Source of the DNA: Paenibacillus mangrovi
GTDB lineage: Bacteria > Bacillota > Bacilli > Paenibacillales > Paenibacillaceae
Direction of reading: 5' to 3'
Assembly: GCF_022898935.1 (NCBI RefSeq)
Contig: NZ_JALIRP010000001.1
Coordinates: 1 to 64,000 of the forward strand
DNA: 64,000 nucleotides
The translations under genes and the position numbers were made by a program. The notes beneath the pieces are model-generated. The model was given only the letters and a program-made list of their open reading frames with translations. It was not told the origin of the DNA and searched no databases. Numbering within the stretch: the first letter of the stretch is position 1; each line of letters begins with the position of its first letter. This document shows positions 32,878-39,896 of the stretch, in pieces.

Positions 32878-33055
32878 GCGGGGACATCTTATAACACCAT
32901 ATCTACACTGCGTCGCTGATGCTCCTTGGTCTGCCCGAGGATTTTCGAAGAAGTGGGATCAGGCAGACAACCCTGCATTGACTAAGTCCGTCGGACCCGG
33001 TCGCTAACGCTCCCTTAAGTCAATGAGGGTTCGTAGATACCAAACGTTAACTGAA
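32878..33055 (+). repeat. attC-like repeat 6
   Basis: GCGGGGACATCTTATAAC (32878-32895) matches the reverse complement of its cassette start (32252) at 16 of 18 positions. L pair ATATCTAC (32899) with CGTAGATAC (33032-33040). Inner pairs GTCTGCC with GGCAGAC and TTGACT with AGTCAA. The next unit begins GTTAACTGAA (33046). Confidence 0.85.
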
Positions 33056-33098
33056 ATCTCCGAAAATTAAGTTAATCGCAAACAATTAGTATTTAATG

Positions 33099-34130
33099 TT
33101 ATATAAATTTTGATTCGTATTGTTCAATACCTTTAGTGGATGGCCTGAATTTTATCCTATTATTTAGGTTATTTTCTTTTATCGCCATTCCTTGCTCAAC
33201 TAAATACTCAAGTGCTAATTTCTTTTCTCTAGGAAGTTTGTAGAAGTCGGTTTTTCTAAAGGAGTATTTGTATTTTTGTTCGTAAAAGTAAGAATGGGTC
33301 ATTTCTTCTAAAATCAAGTCTCGCAAAAGAGTTCTGTTTAAAATCGTAAGATAACCAACATCATTTCCATTCATTATTTCGTGAACAAGACTTTGTTCCG
33401 AGATAGATTGACTGTCTTCCCATATATCTACTCCTTCAAAGAACTTGGAAATAACGTAATTTTGATCCTCCTCATCTGTTATTTGAGTTAAGAGGGTTTT
33501 TAAGAAAAACTTTTGACGTTCATGCTCCCCATTTAGATTAATAATTTCATCTAACTCATCAATCTCATACATGTGAGCTAGTTTGTCCAAATTAAAGTGA
33601 TATTTAACAGATAATGCGTCATCAGGACTAGGGAGGTCTAATTTAAAACATAATTGCCATATTTGAAAGAGTAATATATCTTTCTTTAGTTCAAATCTCT
33701 TTTTTTTACTAGAGATTAAATAATATGACTTTAATATGTTGCAAAACAAATCATTGTCAAGTGTGATTTCTCTAAAACCCCAATTATCATCATAAATATT
33801 ACTATACTTTTTTTTGTAAAACGCTTCAGCTACTTCTGTATTAGTATATTGGAGATTATTTTCAATAAATTCAACAATTTTTTCCCTTTGTATACTTGGT
33901 GTTTTTCCTACATGAGTCAAATCACCTCTACGAAATGCAGTATGACTTTCAAAATAGGTTTTTATAGCACCATATAATGGAATATAGAATCTACTTTTAA
34001 ATTCCTTTTCTGATTTTATTTTTTCCTTTCTTGAAATAATTAAATGATTAAGTAGTTGTCCTCCAATGGCCCCAGTTATTAAAGTTGTAATTGTTCCCCA
34101 AATTCCGTTATTTAATATATTTTGTAACAT
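33099..34130 (-). CDS. Cassette 7: membrane-anchored protein on the reverse strand
   Basis: The product is 343 residues. A hydrophobic N-terminal segment (GIWGTITTLITGAIGGQLLN) anchors a long helical cytoplasmic part; the C-terminus (EKKLALEYLVEQGMAIKENN ... STKGIEQYE) looks like a winged-helix. Unlike all other cassette genes it runs against the array, so it must have its own promoter, as do toxin-antitoxin and defence genes in known integrons. AGGAGGTAAAG precedes the start. Family not recognised; a membrane-linked phage-defence role is a guess. Confidence 0.65.
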   Translation of the reverse strand: MLQNILNNGIWGTITTLITGAIGGQLLNHLIISRKEKIKSEKEFKSRFYIPLYGAIKTYFESHTAFRRGDLTHVGKTPSIQREKIVEFIENNLQYTNTEVAEAFYKKKYSNIYDDNWGFREITLDNDLFCNILKSYYLISSKKKRFELKKDILLFQIWQLCFKLDLPSPDDALSVKYHFNLDKLAHMYEIDELDEIINLNGEHERQKFFLKTLLTQITDEEDQNYVISKFFEGVDIWEDSQSISEQSLVHEIMNGNDVGYLTILNRTLLRDLILEEMTHSYFYEQKYKYSFRKTDFYKLPREKKLALEYLVEQGMAIKENNLNNRIKFRPSTKGIEQYESKFI

Positions 34131-34267
34131 TCTTTACCTCCTAATTTTAGCAATGCTGGTATAGCAGAAAAAGTTCATTTAACAAGTTGTGATAGGAGTA
34201 TTTTACCATAAAGCGCAAGTGTTCGATATTTATAACAGGAGGTAAAACAAGTTGAGGTGGAATAAGA

Positions 34268-34903
34268 ATTATTAATAAAGATGAATTCTATTATTTATTA
34301 TCTAACGAGTTCCAAAGTGATGATCCCAATATAGTGTATAGTCAGGCGCAACATTATATTGAACAAATCAATGGAGCGGCTTCCATACTATTTGGTCATA
34401 ATGAGTTCAACATGATAGGCTTTGATAATATTACCTTGTTAAGGGAAGATGGAAAAAAGGATTCATATATCTACATGTCTTGTTCTATGAATGTCAGGAC
34501 AAGAATGTCTGTTGAAATTACAGTATATGATTCAGAAGGAAACGAAATAAAGGAGGAAGAAACAAAAAATAACTTGTCACGATGGATAATTGAAGGTTTG
34601 GATAATGAAGATGTGGCTAGTATACTTCGCTATTTTAGAAAGCCTAATTGGATGAACTTATATAAAATCTATGAGGTTATTAGAGATGATTTAAATGGAG
34701 AAGCTGCATTGATAAGTAAAAACTATATTCCTAGAAAAGATATCAAGAGATTTACTCAATCAGCCCAAAGTAAAGAACTGCTTGGTGATGAAGCAAGACA
34801 TGCTAGTCTAAAGTATAAACCGCCTGAAATTCCAATGAATATTGATGAAGCAAGACAATTGATTAAACAGCTATTTGAACATTGGGTTATTTCAAAGAAG
34901 TAA
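34268..34903 (+). CDS. Cassette 7b: hypothetical protein with odd start
   Basis: The frame is open from 34259 and reads IINKDEFYYLLSNEFQSDDP NIVYSQ, then QHYIEQINGAASILFGHNEF and so on to 34903 (about 210 residues). No ATG/GTG/TTG occurs before GTG 34334, although the upstream residues look coding. TTG 34252, 9 bases after AGGAGGT, starts RWNKNY stop in the neighbouring frame, so a one-base frameshift at about 34266 (or an ATT start) is likely. Family not recognised. Its cassette start is missing, suggesting that two cassettes were fused by a deletion. Confidence 0.55.
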   Translation: MINKDEFYYLLSNEFQSDDPNIVYSQAQHYIEQINGAASILFGHNEFNMIGFDNITLLREDGKKDSYIYMSCSMNVRTRMSVEITVYDSEGNEIKEEETKNNLSRWIIEGLDNEDVASILRYFRKPNWMNLYKIYEVIRDDLNGEAALISKNYIPRKDIKRFTQSAQSKELLGDEARHASLKYKPPEIPMNIDEARQLIKQLFEHWVISKK

Positions 34904-34910
34904 GGCCTTT

Positions 34911-35027
34911 GCATAACAATGTATTCAAGCTGCGGCTCCGTTGGAGCCTTGGTCTGGGAGATGGAATTCGGGGAGGGATTTCAGCAGACAACCCCTAACG
35001 GGGTTCATGAATACAGAAACGTTAGGC
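34911..35027 (+). repeat. attC-like repeat 7 (short form)
   Basis: The outer box GCATAAC (34911-34917) has no complementary cassette start upstream. L pair GTATTCAAG (34921-34929) with CATGAATAC (35006-35014). GTCTG pairs with CAGAC. Ends in GTTAGGC (35021-35027). The left part, TAACAATGTATTCAAGCTGC, closely resembles the left side of classical class 1 integron attC sites. Confidence 0.85.
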
Positions 35028-35040
35028 GAAACCGATGAAC

Positions 35041-35205
35041 TCCGTAAACACAGTATCTACGCTGTGGGGGACACGCCCCCTTGATCTGCCCGAGGCGTTT
35101 CGAAGAAGTAGTGTCAGGGGATAACCCTGAGAGGCTAAGCCCGTCGACCCGGTCGCGACGCTCCCTTAAGCCTCTCAGGTTCGTAGATACAAGAACGTTA
35201 TCGGA
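35041..35205 (+). repeat. attC-like repeat 8, directly after repeat 7
   Basis: Outer box TCCGTAAAC (35041-35049); L pair GTATCTACG (35053-35061) with CGTAGATAC (35182-35190); inner GAGAGGCT with AGCCTCTCA. It starts only 14 bases after repeat 7 ends, leaving no gene between them. The next unit begins GTTATCGGA (35197). Confidence 0.8.
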
Positions 35206-35262
35206 AACATCCGAAGTGCGAGAGGCCAAGAATAATACATTTAAATTACAGGAGGCTGTGCC

Positions 35263-35634
35263 ATGTTTTATCGCAGAAAGTTTTATATCGTCAACAATGA
35301 ATTTGTTGACATCTTTAATAAACATTTCATTGAAACCAATTTACCAAACCAGTTGAAGAATGGAGCTCGTCTAGTAGGAAGATGGATGGCTCCACATTCA
35401 GATAAAACAACTGAAATATTTGCTATCTGGGAATATGATAGTTATGAAAAATATGAAGAAATTGAACGGTTTGTAAGAAGTGATAAAGAACATAATAAAA
35501 AGATCGTTGATTGGTATGAAAGATATGGGGGCAAAGATCATGTATACAGAGAATATCTTATTGAAGTAAAAAACGAAGAATTAATCTCTACATTGTCAGA
35601 CGAAAAAGGGCAGTTCAGGACAATAAAATATTAA
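35263..35634 (+). CDS. Cassette 9: NIPSNAP-like small protein
   Basis: The product is 123 residues with the alpha/beta barrel pattern of NIPSNAP proteins: KFYIVNNEFVDIFNKHFIET then LVGRWMAPHSDKTTEIFAIW EYDSYEKYEEIE (split). These dimeric small proteins have no established general function. GGAGGC lies 6 bases upstream of the ATG. It is the last gene of the array: no complete attC-like repeat follows, so the right boundary of this cassette is lost. A GTGTTGACATCACC at about 35687 could be a remnant. Confidence 0.7.
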   Translation: MFYRRKFYIVNNEFVDIFNKHFIETNLPNQLKNGARLVGRWMAPHSDKTTEIFAIWEYDSYEKYEEIERFVRSDKEHNKKIVDWYERYGGKDHVYREYLIEVKNEELISTLSDEKGQFRTIKY

Positions 35635-35757
35635 TGAAATACATCGAAAATACTTATTTTAAGACTATGAAGGGCTACAATAAAAGTGTTGACATCACCT
35701 TGTATCAGTTGTGATTTTCTCTTCTCGACTGCCCTTTTTTAGGGTGGTCTTTTTTGG

Positions 35758-35952
35758 TTAATGTAATTTTACCAACCGTTCCACATGCTCGATTTCCTCA
35801 ATTGGAATCCACACTGGCCCCTCTGATGTTCGGATCTTAACAAGGAACTGATCCCCCGATATTTCCGCCTTCCCTGTTATTACTTCATTGTTATTTAATT
35901 TCACGGTTACTTTCTGTCCATATTTTGCAGCTATCTGCAGTTCCTCTATCAT
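35758..35952 (-). CDS. Small Sm-like/YolD-like domain protein
   Basis: The product is 64 residues beginning IEELQIAAKYGQKVTVKLNN and continuing with a five-stranded barrel pattern (VITGKAEISGDQFLVKIRTS then VWIPIEEIEHVERL). It resembles the C-terminal half of YolD-like proteins and small Sm-fold proteins. GGAGGTGG lies 11 bases upstream of the ATG at 35952; a longer reading from 35970 overlaps that site. It is divergent from the truncated yolD-like gene at 36041. A regulatory role is possible. Confidence 0.6.
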   Translation of the reverse strand: MIEELQIAAKYGQKVTVKLNNNEVITGKAEISGDQFLVKIRTSEGPVWIPIEEIEHVERLVKLH

Positions 35953-36040
35953 TAAAACATCCACCTCCACTATTTACCTGACATTCGACAGTACTATGTT
36001 CATTCCTGCTCTTTCTTTTTTAATTATAGAGGCGGAATGC

Positions 36041-36151
36041 ATGTCAAAGAAATTAGAAGGTAATGGGTTGTTTGAATCATCTCGGTTGATGCTGCTAGAG
36101 CATCGCGAGGCGTATAATAGGCAGATTTTAACAAAATACCCCCGCGGCTAA
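36041..36151 (+). pseudogene. 5' fragment of a yolD-like gene
   Basis: MSKKLEGNGLFESSRLMLLE then HREAYNRQILTKYPRG and stop. The start is the hallmark of YolD proteins (MSKKL..NGL.ESSRMML.EH), which accompany Y-family polymerases and usually have about 110 residues. The rest is missing. GAGGCGG lies upstream. The break at about 36130 is followed by non-coding sequence that includes the terminator hairpin and the RNA candidate. Confidence 0.7.
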
Positions 36152-36269
36152 GACCGCTAATTGATGATCAGGAGTGTCGTCCCGTGCTGCCGCCAGTCGC
36201 AGTCGAGCAGGTGGAGGTTCAATCACTCGGGCATACACGTCCTAAGTAGTGCACTGATAATACTTAAAG

Positions 36270-36318
36270 GCCAAGCGAATCTCAGGTATTCAATCCTGAA
36301 TTTGTTTGGCTATTTTTA
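36270..36318 (+). terminator. Terminator-like hairpin
   Basis: GGCCAAGCGAATCTCAGG pairs imperfectly with CCTGAATTTGTTTGGC, followed by TATTTTT. It ends the stretch after the yolD fragment and lies 27 bases before the RNA candidate. Confidence 0.5.
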
Positions 36319-36344
36319 TGTGGAATTTGTATTTTATGCTCGGA

Positions 36345-36526
36345 GTTAGTTCGGTGGAGTGGAAGCGGTAAGGACTTGGCCCAATGGCTGGATACCGTAG
36401 GGTGCGAGGCTCGTTGTACCCGGAGGGCCGGAACGAAGTGGAGGAAGGCGAAGCCTTTACAATGAGAAACCCTGTGGTAGCCTGCTGGGCAGCCATGACC
36501 GAGAGCGCCCAAGCAACCGAACTAAC
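36345..36526 (+). ncRNA. Structured RNA candidate closed by an 11-bp perfect stem
   Basis: GTTAGTTCGGT (36345-36355) pairs exactly with ACCGAACTAAC (36516-36526). Inside lie CGGTA/TACCG, GGGTGCGAGGCTCGTTGTACCC (hairpin), AAGGCGAAGCCTT (hairpin) and GGGC...GCCC. The segment is G+C-rich relative to its surroundings and has no ribosome-binding site or plausible codon use. It is not a tRNA, tmRNA, 6S or RNase P RNA by inspection. Family unknown; guide-RNA-like or mobile-element RNA is possible. Confidence 0.5.
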
Positions 36527-36530
36527 GGTG

Positions 36531-36788
36531 TTACTCAGGCGCTTTCCCTTTTATGATTAGCCAGATGTGAAATGGTATAGCGAATAAAGAAAATATTATA
36601 AAGACAAGATTATATAACACTTTACTCTGGAATGATTGTGATTGAATAAGGTTACAGATAAAGTACAACAGAACTGCTGAACTAAAGATATATTTGTTAT
36701 ATTTCGAATCATTTTTCAGTAGTCGAGCAATTACATTATAGAGCCATACTGTAAAGGTTATTAAGCCTAAAAAGAACACCCATGACAT
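36531..36788 (-). CDS. Small membrane protein
   Basis: The product is 85 residues with three hydrophobic helices (WVFFLGLITFTVWLYNVIAR, KYIFSSAVLLYFICNLIQ, LYNLVFIIFSLFAIPFHIWL). AAAGGGGTG lies upstream of the ATG. No family is recognised. It runs toward the RNA candidate and ends 5 bases from its closing stem. Confidence 0.5.
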   Translation of the reverse strand: MSWVFFLGLITFTVWLYNVIARLLKNDSKYNKYIFSSAVLLYFICNLIQSQSFQSKVLYNLVFIIFSLFAIPFHIWLIIKGKAPE

Positions 36789-36967
36789 CTAAAATCACAC
36801 CCCTTTAAGCTATTCTACCCCATTGATTTCTTGTCTTAGAACATGATCATAGTTTGAATTCGCAGATCCTCTTGTCAATCCTCGATGTAAAACTTTAGAG
36901 AGCTAATCAGTGACGTATAAACTTGTTACGCAGTCTTCTTCGATGTCCCCTTTCCTTTTCCATTTTA

Positions 36968-37166
36968 CAAAGAAGAACATTCGTATACCCTAGCCATCAA
37001 GTCGCATTTGATCATACAGAACCTCACAGCGCAAGGCGAAAAAACCTTTTTGAGAAATTCGCTCAAAAAGGTTTTTGTCGACCCTTCGGGCAGCCTTGCA
37101 CTGCGAGAACCTGTATGATCCTAGATCTGCGACGGCTACGGTATACGAATGTTTTTTTGTTCTTTG
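36968..37166. promoter_or_regulatory. 200-bp imperfect palindrome upstream of the ArdC-like gene
   Basis: Nested arms: CATTCGTATACC with GGTATACGAATG, GTCGCA with TGCGAC, GATCATACAG with CTGTATGATC, GCAAGGC with GCCTTGC, and a central perfect hairpin AAAAACCTTTTTGAG/CTCAAAAAGGTTTTT. On single-stranded DNA this would fold into one long cruciform. Conjugative plasmids use such folds (Frpo/ssi elements) as single-strand promoters or replication starts for leading-region genes such as antirestriction proteins. Its position before the ArdC-like gene fits; function is inferred. Confidence 0.6.
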
Positions 37167-37319
37167 AAAACTTCATAAGGAAAAGACAAGGCTCGTCAGA
37201 GAGTGCTACTTACAAACCTTTGAACCACCCGCTCATCGCCGCTCGGGCTAGACCAGCAAACGGTTCCGAATATGGGGTGAACAAGGAAATAGAACCAATA
37301 ACATAAGGGAGAGATGGAT

Positions 37320-38150
37320 ATGAGTATGAAAATTTATGATATGGTTACGGAACGAATTATCAATCAACTGGAGAAAGGTATTGTCCCATGGCGTAGACCG
37401 TGGAAGATCGGTACGGCGGTGAATTGGAAGACACAAAAATCATACAGGGGAATTAATACGCTTCTATTGGAACCGGGAGAATATGCAAGTTTTAAACAAG
37501 TGACTGAAGCGGGTGGAAAGGTGAAAAAAGGTGAGAAAGGCCATATCGTAGTATTTTGGACATGGTTGGAGAAGGAAGATGAGAATGGTGAAATGACAAA
37601 AATCCCATATTTACGGTACTATACGGTGTTCGAGGTCAGTAAACAATGTGAGGGTTTACAAAGCAAACGAAATGAGCAGAGCTTTAAACATGATCTGATA
37701 GAGGAAGCAGAGCGGATCTGTGAAGGCTATAAGAATGCACCGTTAGTACGATTTTCATCGGGTCGTGCATTTTATGTGCCTGCACAGGATTACATTAGTG
37801 TTCCACCAATATGTGATTATGAGAAGCCTGAAGAATATTATTCAACCTTATTTCATGAGCATATGCATAGCACAGGACATAGCAATCGATTAAACCGCCA
37901 AGGGATCACCGAAATTGCTGCATTTGGCAGTGAAACCTACAGTAAAGAGGAGTTAGTTGCCGAGATCGGCGCGGCGATGTTGTGTAGTTTTGCGGGAATT
38001 GATAACAGCACGATTGATAATAGTGTAGCTTATATTGGCGGTTGGTTACGTAAACTGAGATCGGATAATAAAATGATTATTCAAGCAGCGGGGCAAGCAC
38101 AAAAAGGGGTTGATCATATTCTAGGTGTTAAGTTTGATGAAGGGGGCTGA
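37320..38150 (+). CDS. ArdC-like antirestriction/ssDNA-binding protein with zincin domain
   Basis: The product is 276 residues. The N-terminal ArdC/DUF1738 domain (MVTERIINQLEKGIVPWRRP W ... SYRGINTLLL, split) binds single-stranded DNA. The C-terminal metallopeptidase-like domain has FHEHMHSTGHSNRLNR, an HExxH-type zinc site (HEHMH), and the EELVAEIGAAML segment. ArdC proteins protect incoming conjugated DNA from restriction. ATG 37320 has AAGGGAG about 9 bases upstream. It is followed by a strong terminator, and preceded by the large palindrome. Confidence 0.88.
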   Translation: MSMKIYDMVTERIINQLEKGIVPWRRPWKIGTAVNWKTQKSYRGINTLLLEPGEYASFKQVTEAGGKVKKGEKGHIVVFWTWLEKEDENGEMTKIPYLRYYTVFEVSKQCEGLQSKRNEQSFKHDLIEEAERICEGYKNAPLVRFSSGRAFYVPAQDYISVPPICDYEKPEEYYSTLFHEHMHSTGHSNRLNRQGITEIAAFGSETYSKEELVAEIGAAMLCSFAGIDNSTIDNSVAYIGGWLRKLRSDNKMIIQAAGQAQKGVDHILGVKFDEGG

Positions 38151-38165
38151 GTGAAGAAAAAACGA

Positions 38166-38201
38166 GTCCCTCGGCCGGGGCCCCCTCCCCGGCCGAGGGA
38201 C
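38166..38201 (+). terminator. Very strong GC-rich hairpin
   Basis: GTCCCTCGGCCGGGG pairs exactly with CCCCGGCCGAGGGAC around CCCCCT. It sits 15 bases after the ArdC-like gene. The stem has no mismatch, but there is no T-run after it. Confidence 0.7.
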
Positions 38202-38327
38202 GATCATGAAGAAAATGACTTGTCAGACTCATCTGTAGAACTAAAACCTTAAAAATCCGCACGAAGTAAATCCACTCTACAACAGAAGGACGATCATTAT
38301 TCACAGTCGTCGTCCTCCTTGTTTATG

Positions 38328-39848
38328 TTACCCTTTATAATGAATTTTGATCTCTATTCCTGCCTTATGATCTCCGATTCTTTTATACTCAATATGGTCA
38401 ATAAGAGAAGTCAATAGGTGGTTAACTTCCTTCGTTTCCATTTTTGTCGTACCAGTTAATATTTCTTTTAATCTGTTCAATGTGTTTTGTAACTTATCTA
38501 TCTGATCATCCTTTGACACAGTGTCTAATCGCTCCAGTTGTGTCTCCGACTGCTGTCTGTGAGCCTTTAACTGTTTAATCTCTTTTTGTGCTTCTTCTTC
38601 AGTGTATACTTCTGCAAGAAAGCCTTGTTGGACCTTTTTGATCTGTTGATCAATCTTCTTGATCGCAGATGTCAAGATAGCTTTCTCATCAGCAGGATTG
38701 GAATCGTCCATCTTCATATTGGCCTTTACATCCTCAAGATATTGTTCCAACTTATCAACGTATTGAGAGAAGCTCGCGTAGAATACCTTTTCGAATAGCT
38801 CCAACTTGACACCTTTGTTTGCACAGACTGTATATGTTCCGTCATCAGCGTATATTCTTGTTTGACAAGATGTTATTCTTAACTCCTTACCTTTTCGTCT
38901 TTGGAAGCTGTGAGTTCTATTGCAGAGAGCACATCTGATTAAACCTGTGAAATTGACCTTTCCAATACGCGATGATGGAGCCTTGGTTAATCGACTTTCT
39001 CTAATATCCCTTGCTGTTTCCCAATCCTCTATGGACACGATAGGCTCATGTGCGTTCTCGATGACGATTTGTTCAGTGGCCTCGGTCTTAAACTGTCTTG
39101 GAGCGCCTGATGGCTTTTTGCTCGTCTTTGAAACTTTGGTTTTTCCAAAGATGACGGTTCCTTTATAAACAGGATTAGCCAATACGACCGATATTCTCGC
39201 CTTATTCCAACTTGAACCGCTCGGGGTCAATACACCCTCTAATTCAAATATTCTTTCAATATCTGTAGAAGTTTTTCCTGATAGGTAAAGAGCGAATATC
39301 CTTTGAATAATGGGTGCGTATTCGTTAAGCTGTAGCTTCTTGGATTTGTGATCGTAGTTGTACCCTACAGGAGTTTTGCCACCGACCCAGTTTCCATCCT
39401 TGGCTGATTGTCGCTTACCTCGTACGAGCCTCTTCTTGATGTTCAAATATTCCTGCTTTGCTACAACTGACATCATATCGGACATCATATCATCTTCTTG
39501 AGTGCTGTAGTCATATACTTTGGATGTGGTGACTACTTGTACGCCATAGTTGGTAAGGATTTCTTTAATCTGACCAAAACCACCCGTATTTCTGCTCAAC
39601 CTGTCTTGGTCTGTAATGACAATAGCGTCATATTCGTATGTCTGCACCTTGGCAAGCATTTTATTAAGTTCGGGTCTATTGATGTCTTGAGAAGAACCCA
39701 CCTCAGAGAACACTTCAAATGTCCAATCGTTCTTTACGCACATTTCTATAAGCATGCTAAGCTGTCTTTGTAACATTTCATCCGTTTCATCAGGTCTACT
39801 TTTCCGACTGTATACTGCCACTTTCTTAATCCTGCTCAAGCGAATCAC
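38328..39848 (-). CDS. Large serine recombinase (integrase of the element)
   Basis: The product is 506 residues. The N-terminal resolvase domain carries the catalytic serine in VAVYSRKSR (about residue 12) and DRLSRN; the recombinase domain (GKTPVGYNYD ... ILANPVYKGTV-like) follows, then a zinc ribbon (CALCNRTHS ... CQTR ... CANKG) and a coiled coil (about 380-450). It is intact. GTG 39848 is the start (AAGGGTG just upstream; TTG 39839 is possible). It reads away from the broken cotJC, whose remaining codons begin 45 bases from its start, the usual place of an integrase beside its attachment site. Confidence 0.93.
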   Translation of the reverse strand: MIRLSRIKKVAVYSRKSRPDETDEMLQRQLSMLIEMCVKNDWTFEVFSEVGSSQDINRPELNKMLAKVQTYEYDAIVITDQDRLSRNTGGFGQIKEILTNYGVQVVTTSKVYDYSTQEDDMMSDMMSVVAKQEYLNIKKRLVRGKRQSAKDGNWVGGKTPVGYNYDHKSKKLQLNEYAPIIQRIFALYLSGKTSTDIERIFELEGVLTPSGSSWNKARISVVLANPVYKGTVIFGKTKVSKTSKKPSGAPRQFKTEATEQIVIENAHEPIVSIEDWETARDIRESRLTKAPSSRIGKVNFTGLIRCALCNRTHSFQRRKGKELRITSCQTRIYADDGTYTVCANKGVKLELFEKVFYASFSQYVDKLEQYLEDVKANMKMDDSNPADEKAILTSAIKKIDQQIKKVQQGFLAEVYTEEEAQKEIKQLKAHRQQSETQLERLDTVSKDDQIDKLQNTLNRLKEILTGTTKMETKEVNHLLTSLIDHIEYKRIGDHKAGIEIKIHYKG

Positions 39849-39896
39849 CCTTTAGAAAATAAACTTATTATGTAAGCTTATCATAGTTGCATTATG
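39849..39896. other. Right attachment-site region (attR)
   Basis: The 45 bases between the recombinase start and the first cotJC-matching codons must contain the crossover point. The likely core lies near CATAGTTGCATTATGGTGTC (39882-39901), where element sequence gives way to cotJC sequence. The matching left site is not found in this window. Confidence 0.6.

Noticed and set aside
29796..35205. CRISPR array
   Set aside because: The repeats are 117-178 bases long, palindromic, variable in the middle and separated by whole genes, unlike short repeats with uniform spacers.
29796..35205. REP/MITE family inserted between ordinary genes
   Set aside because: Complementarity between each unit's start and its own repeat's start would not arise from MITE insertion, and no target duplications are seen.
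36180..36245. Second tRNA-like stretch (GTGGAGGTTCAATCACTC)
   Set aside because: Only a T-arm-like element is present; the rest does not fold as a cloverleaf.
36923..37306. Plus-strand open frame across the large palindrome
   Set aside because: Its codons are dictated by the palindrome arms, and it has no ribosome-binding site.
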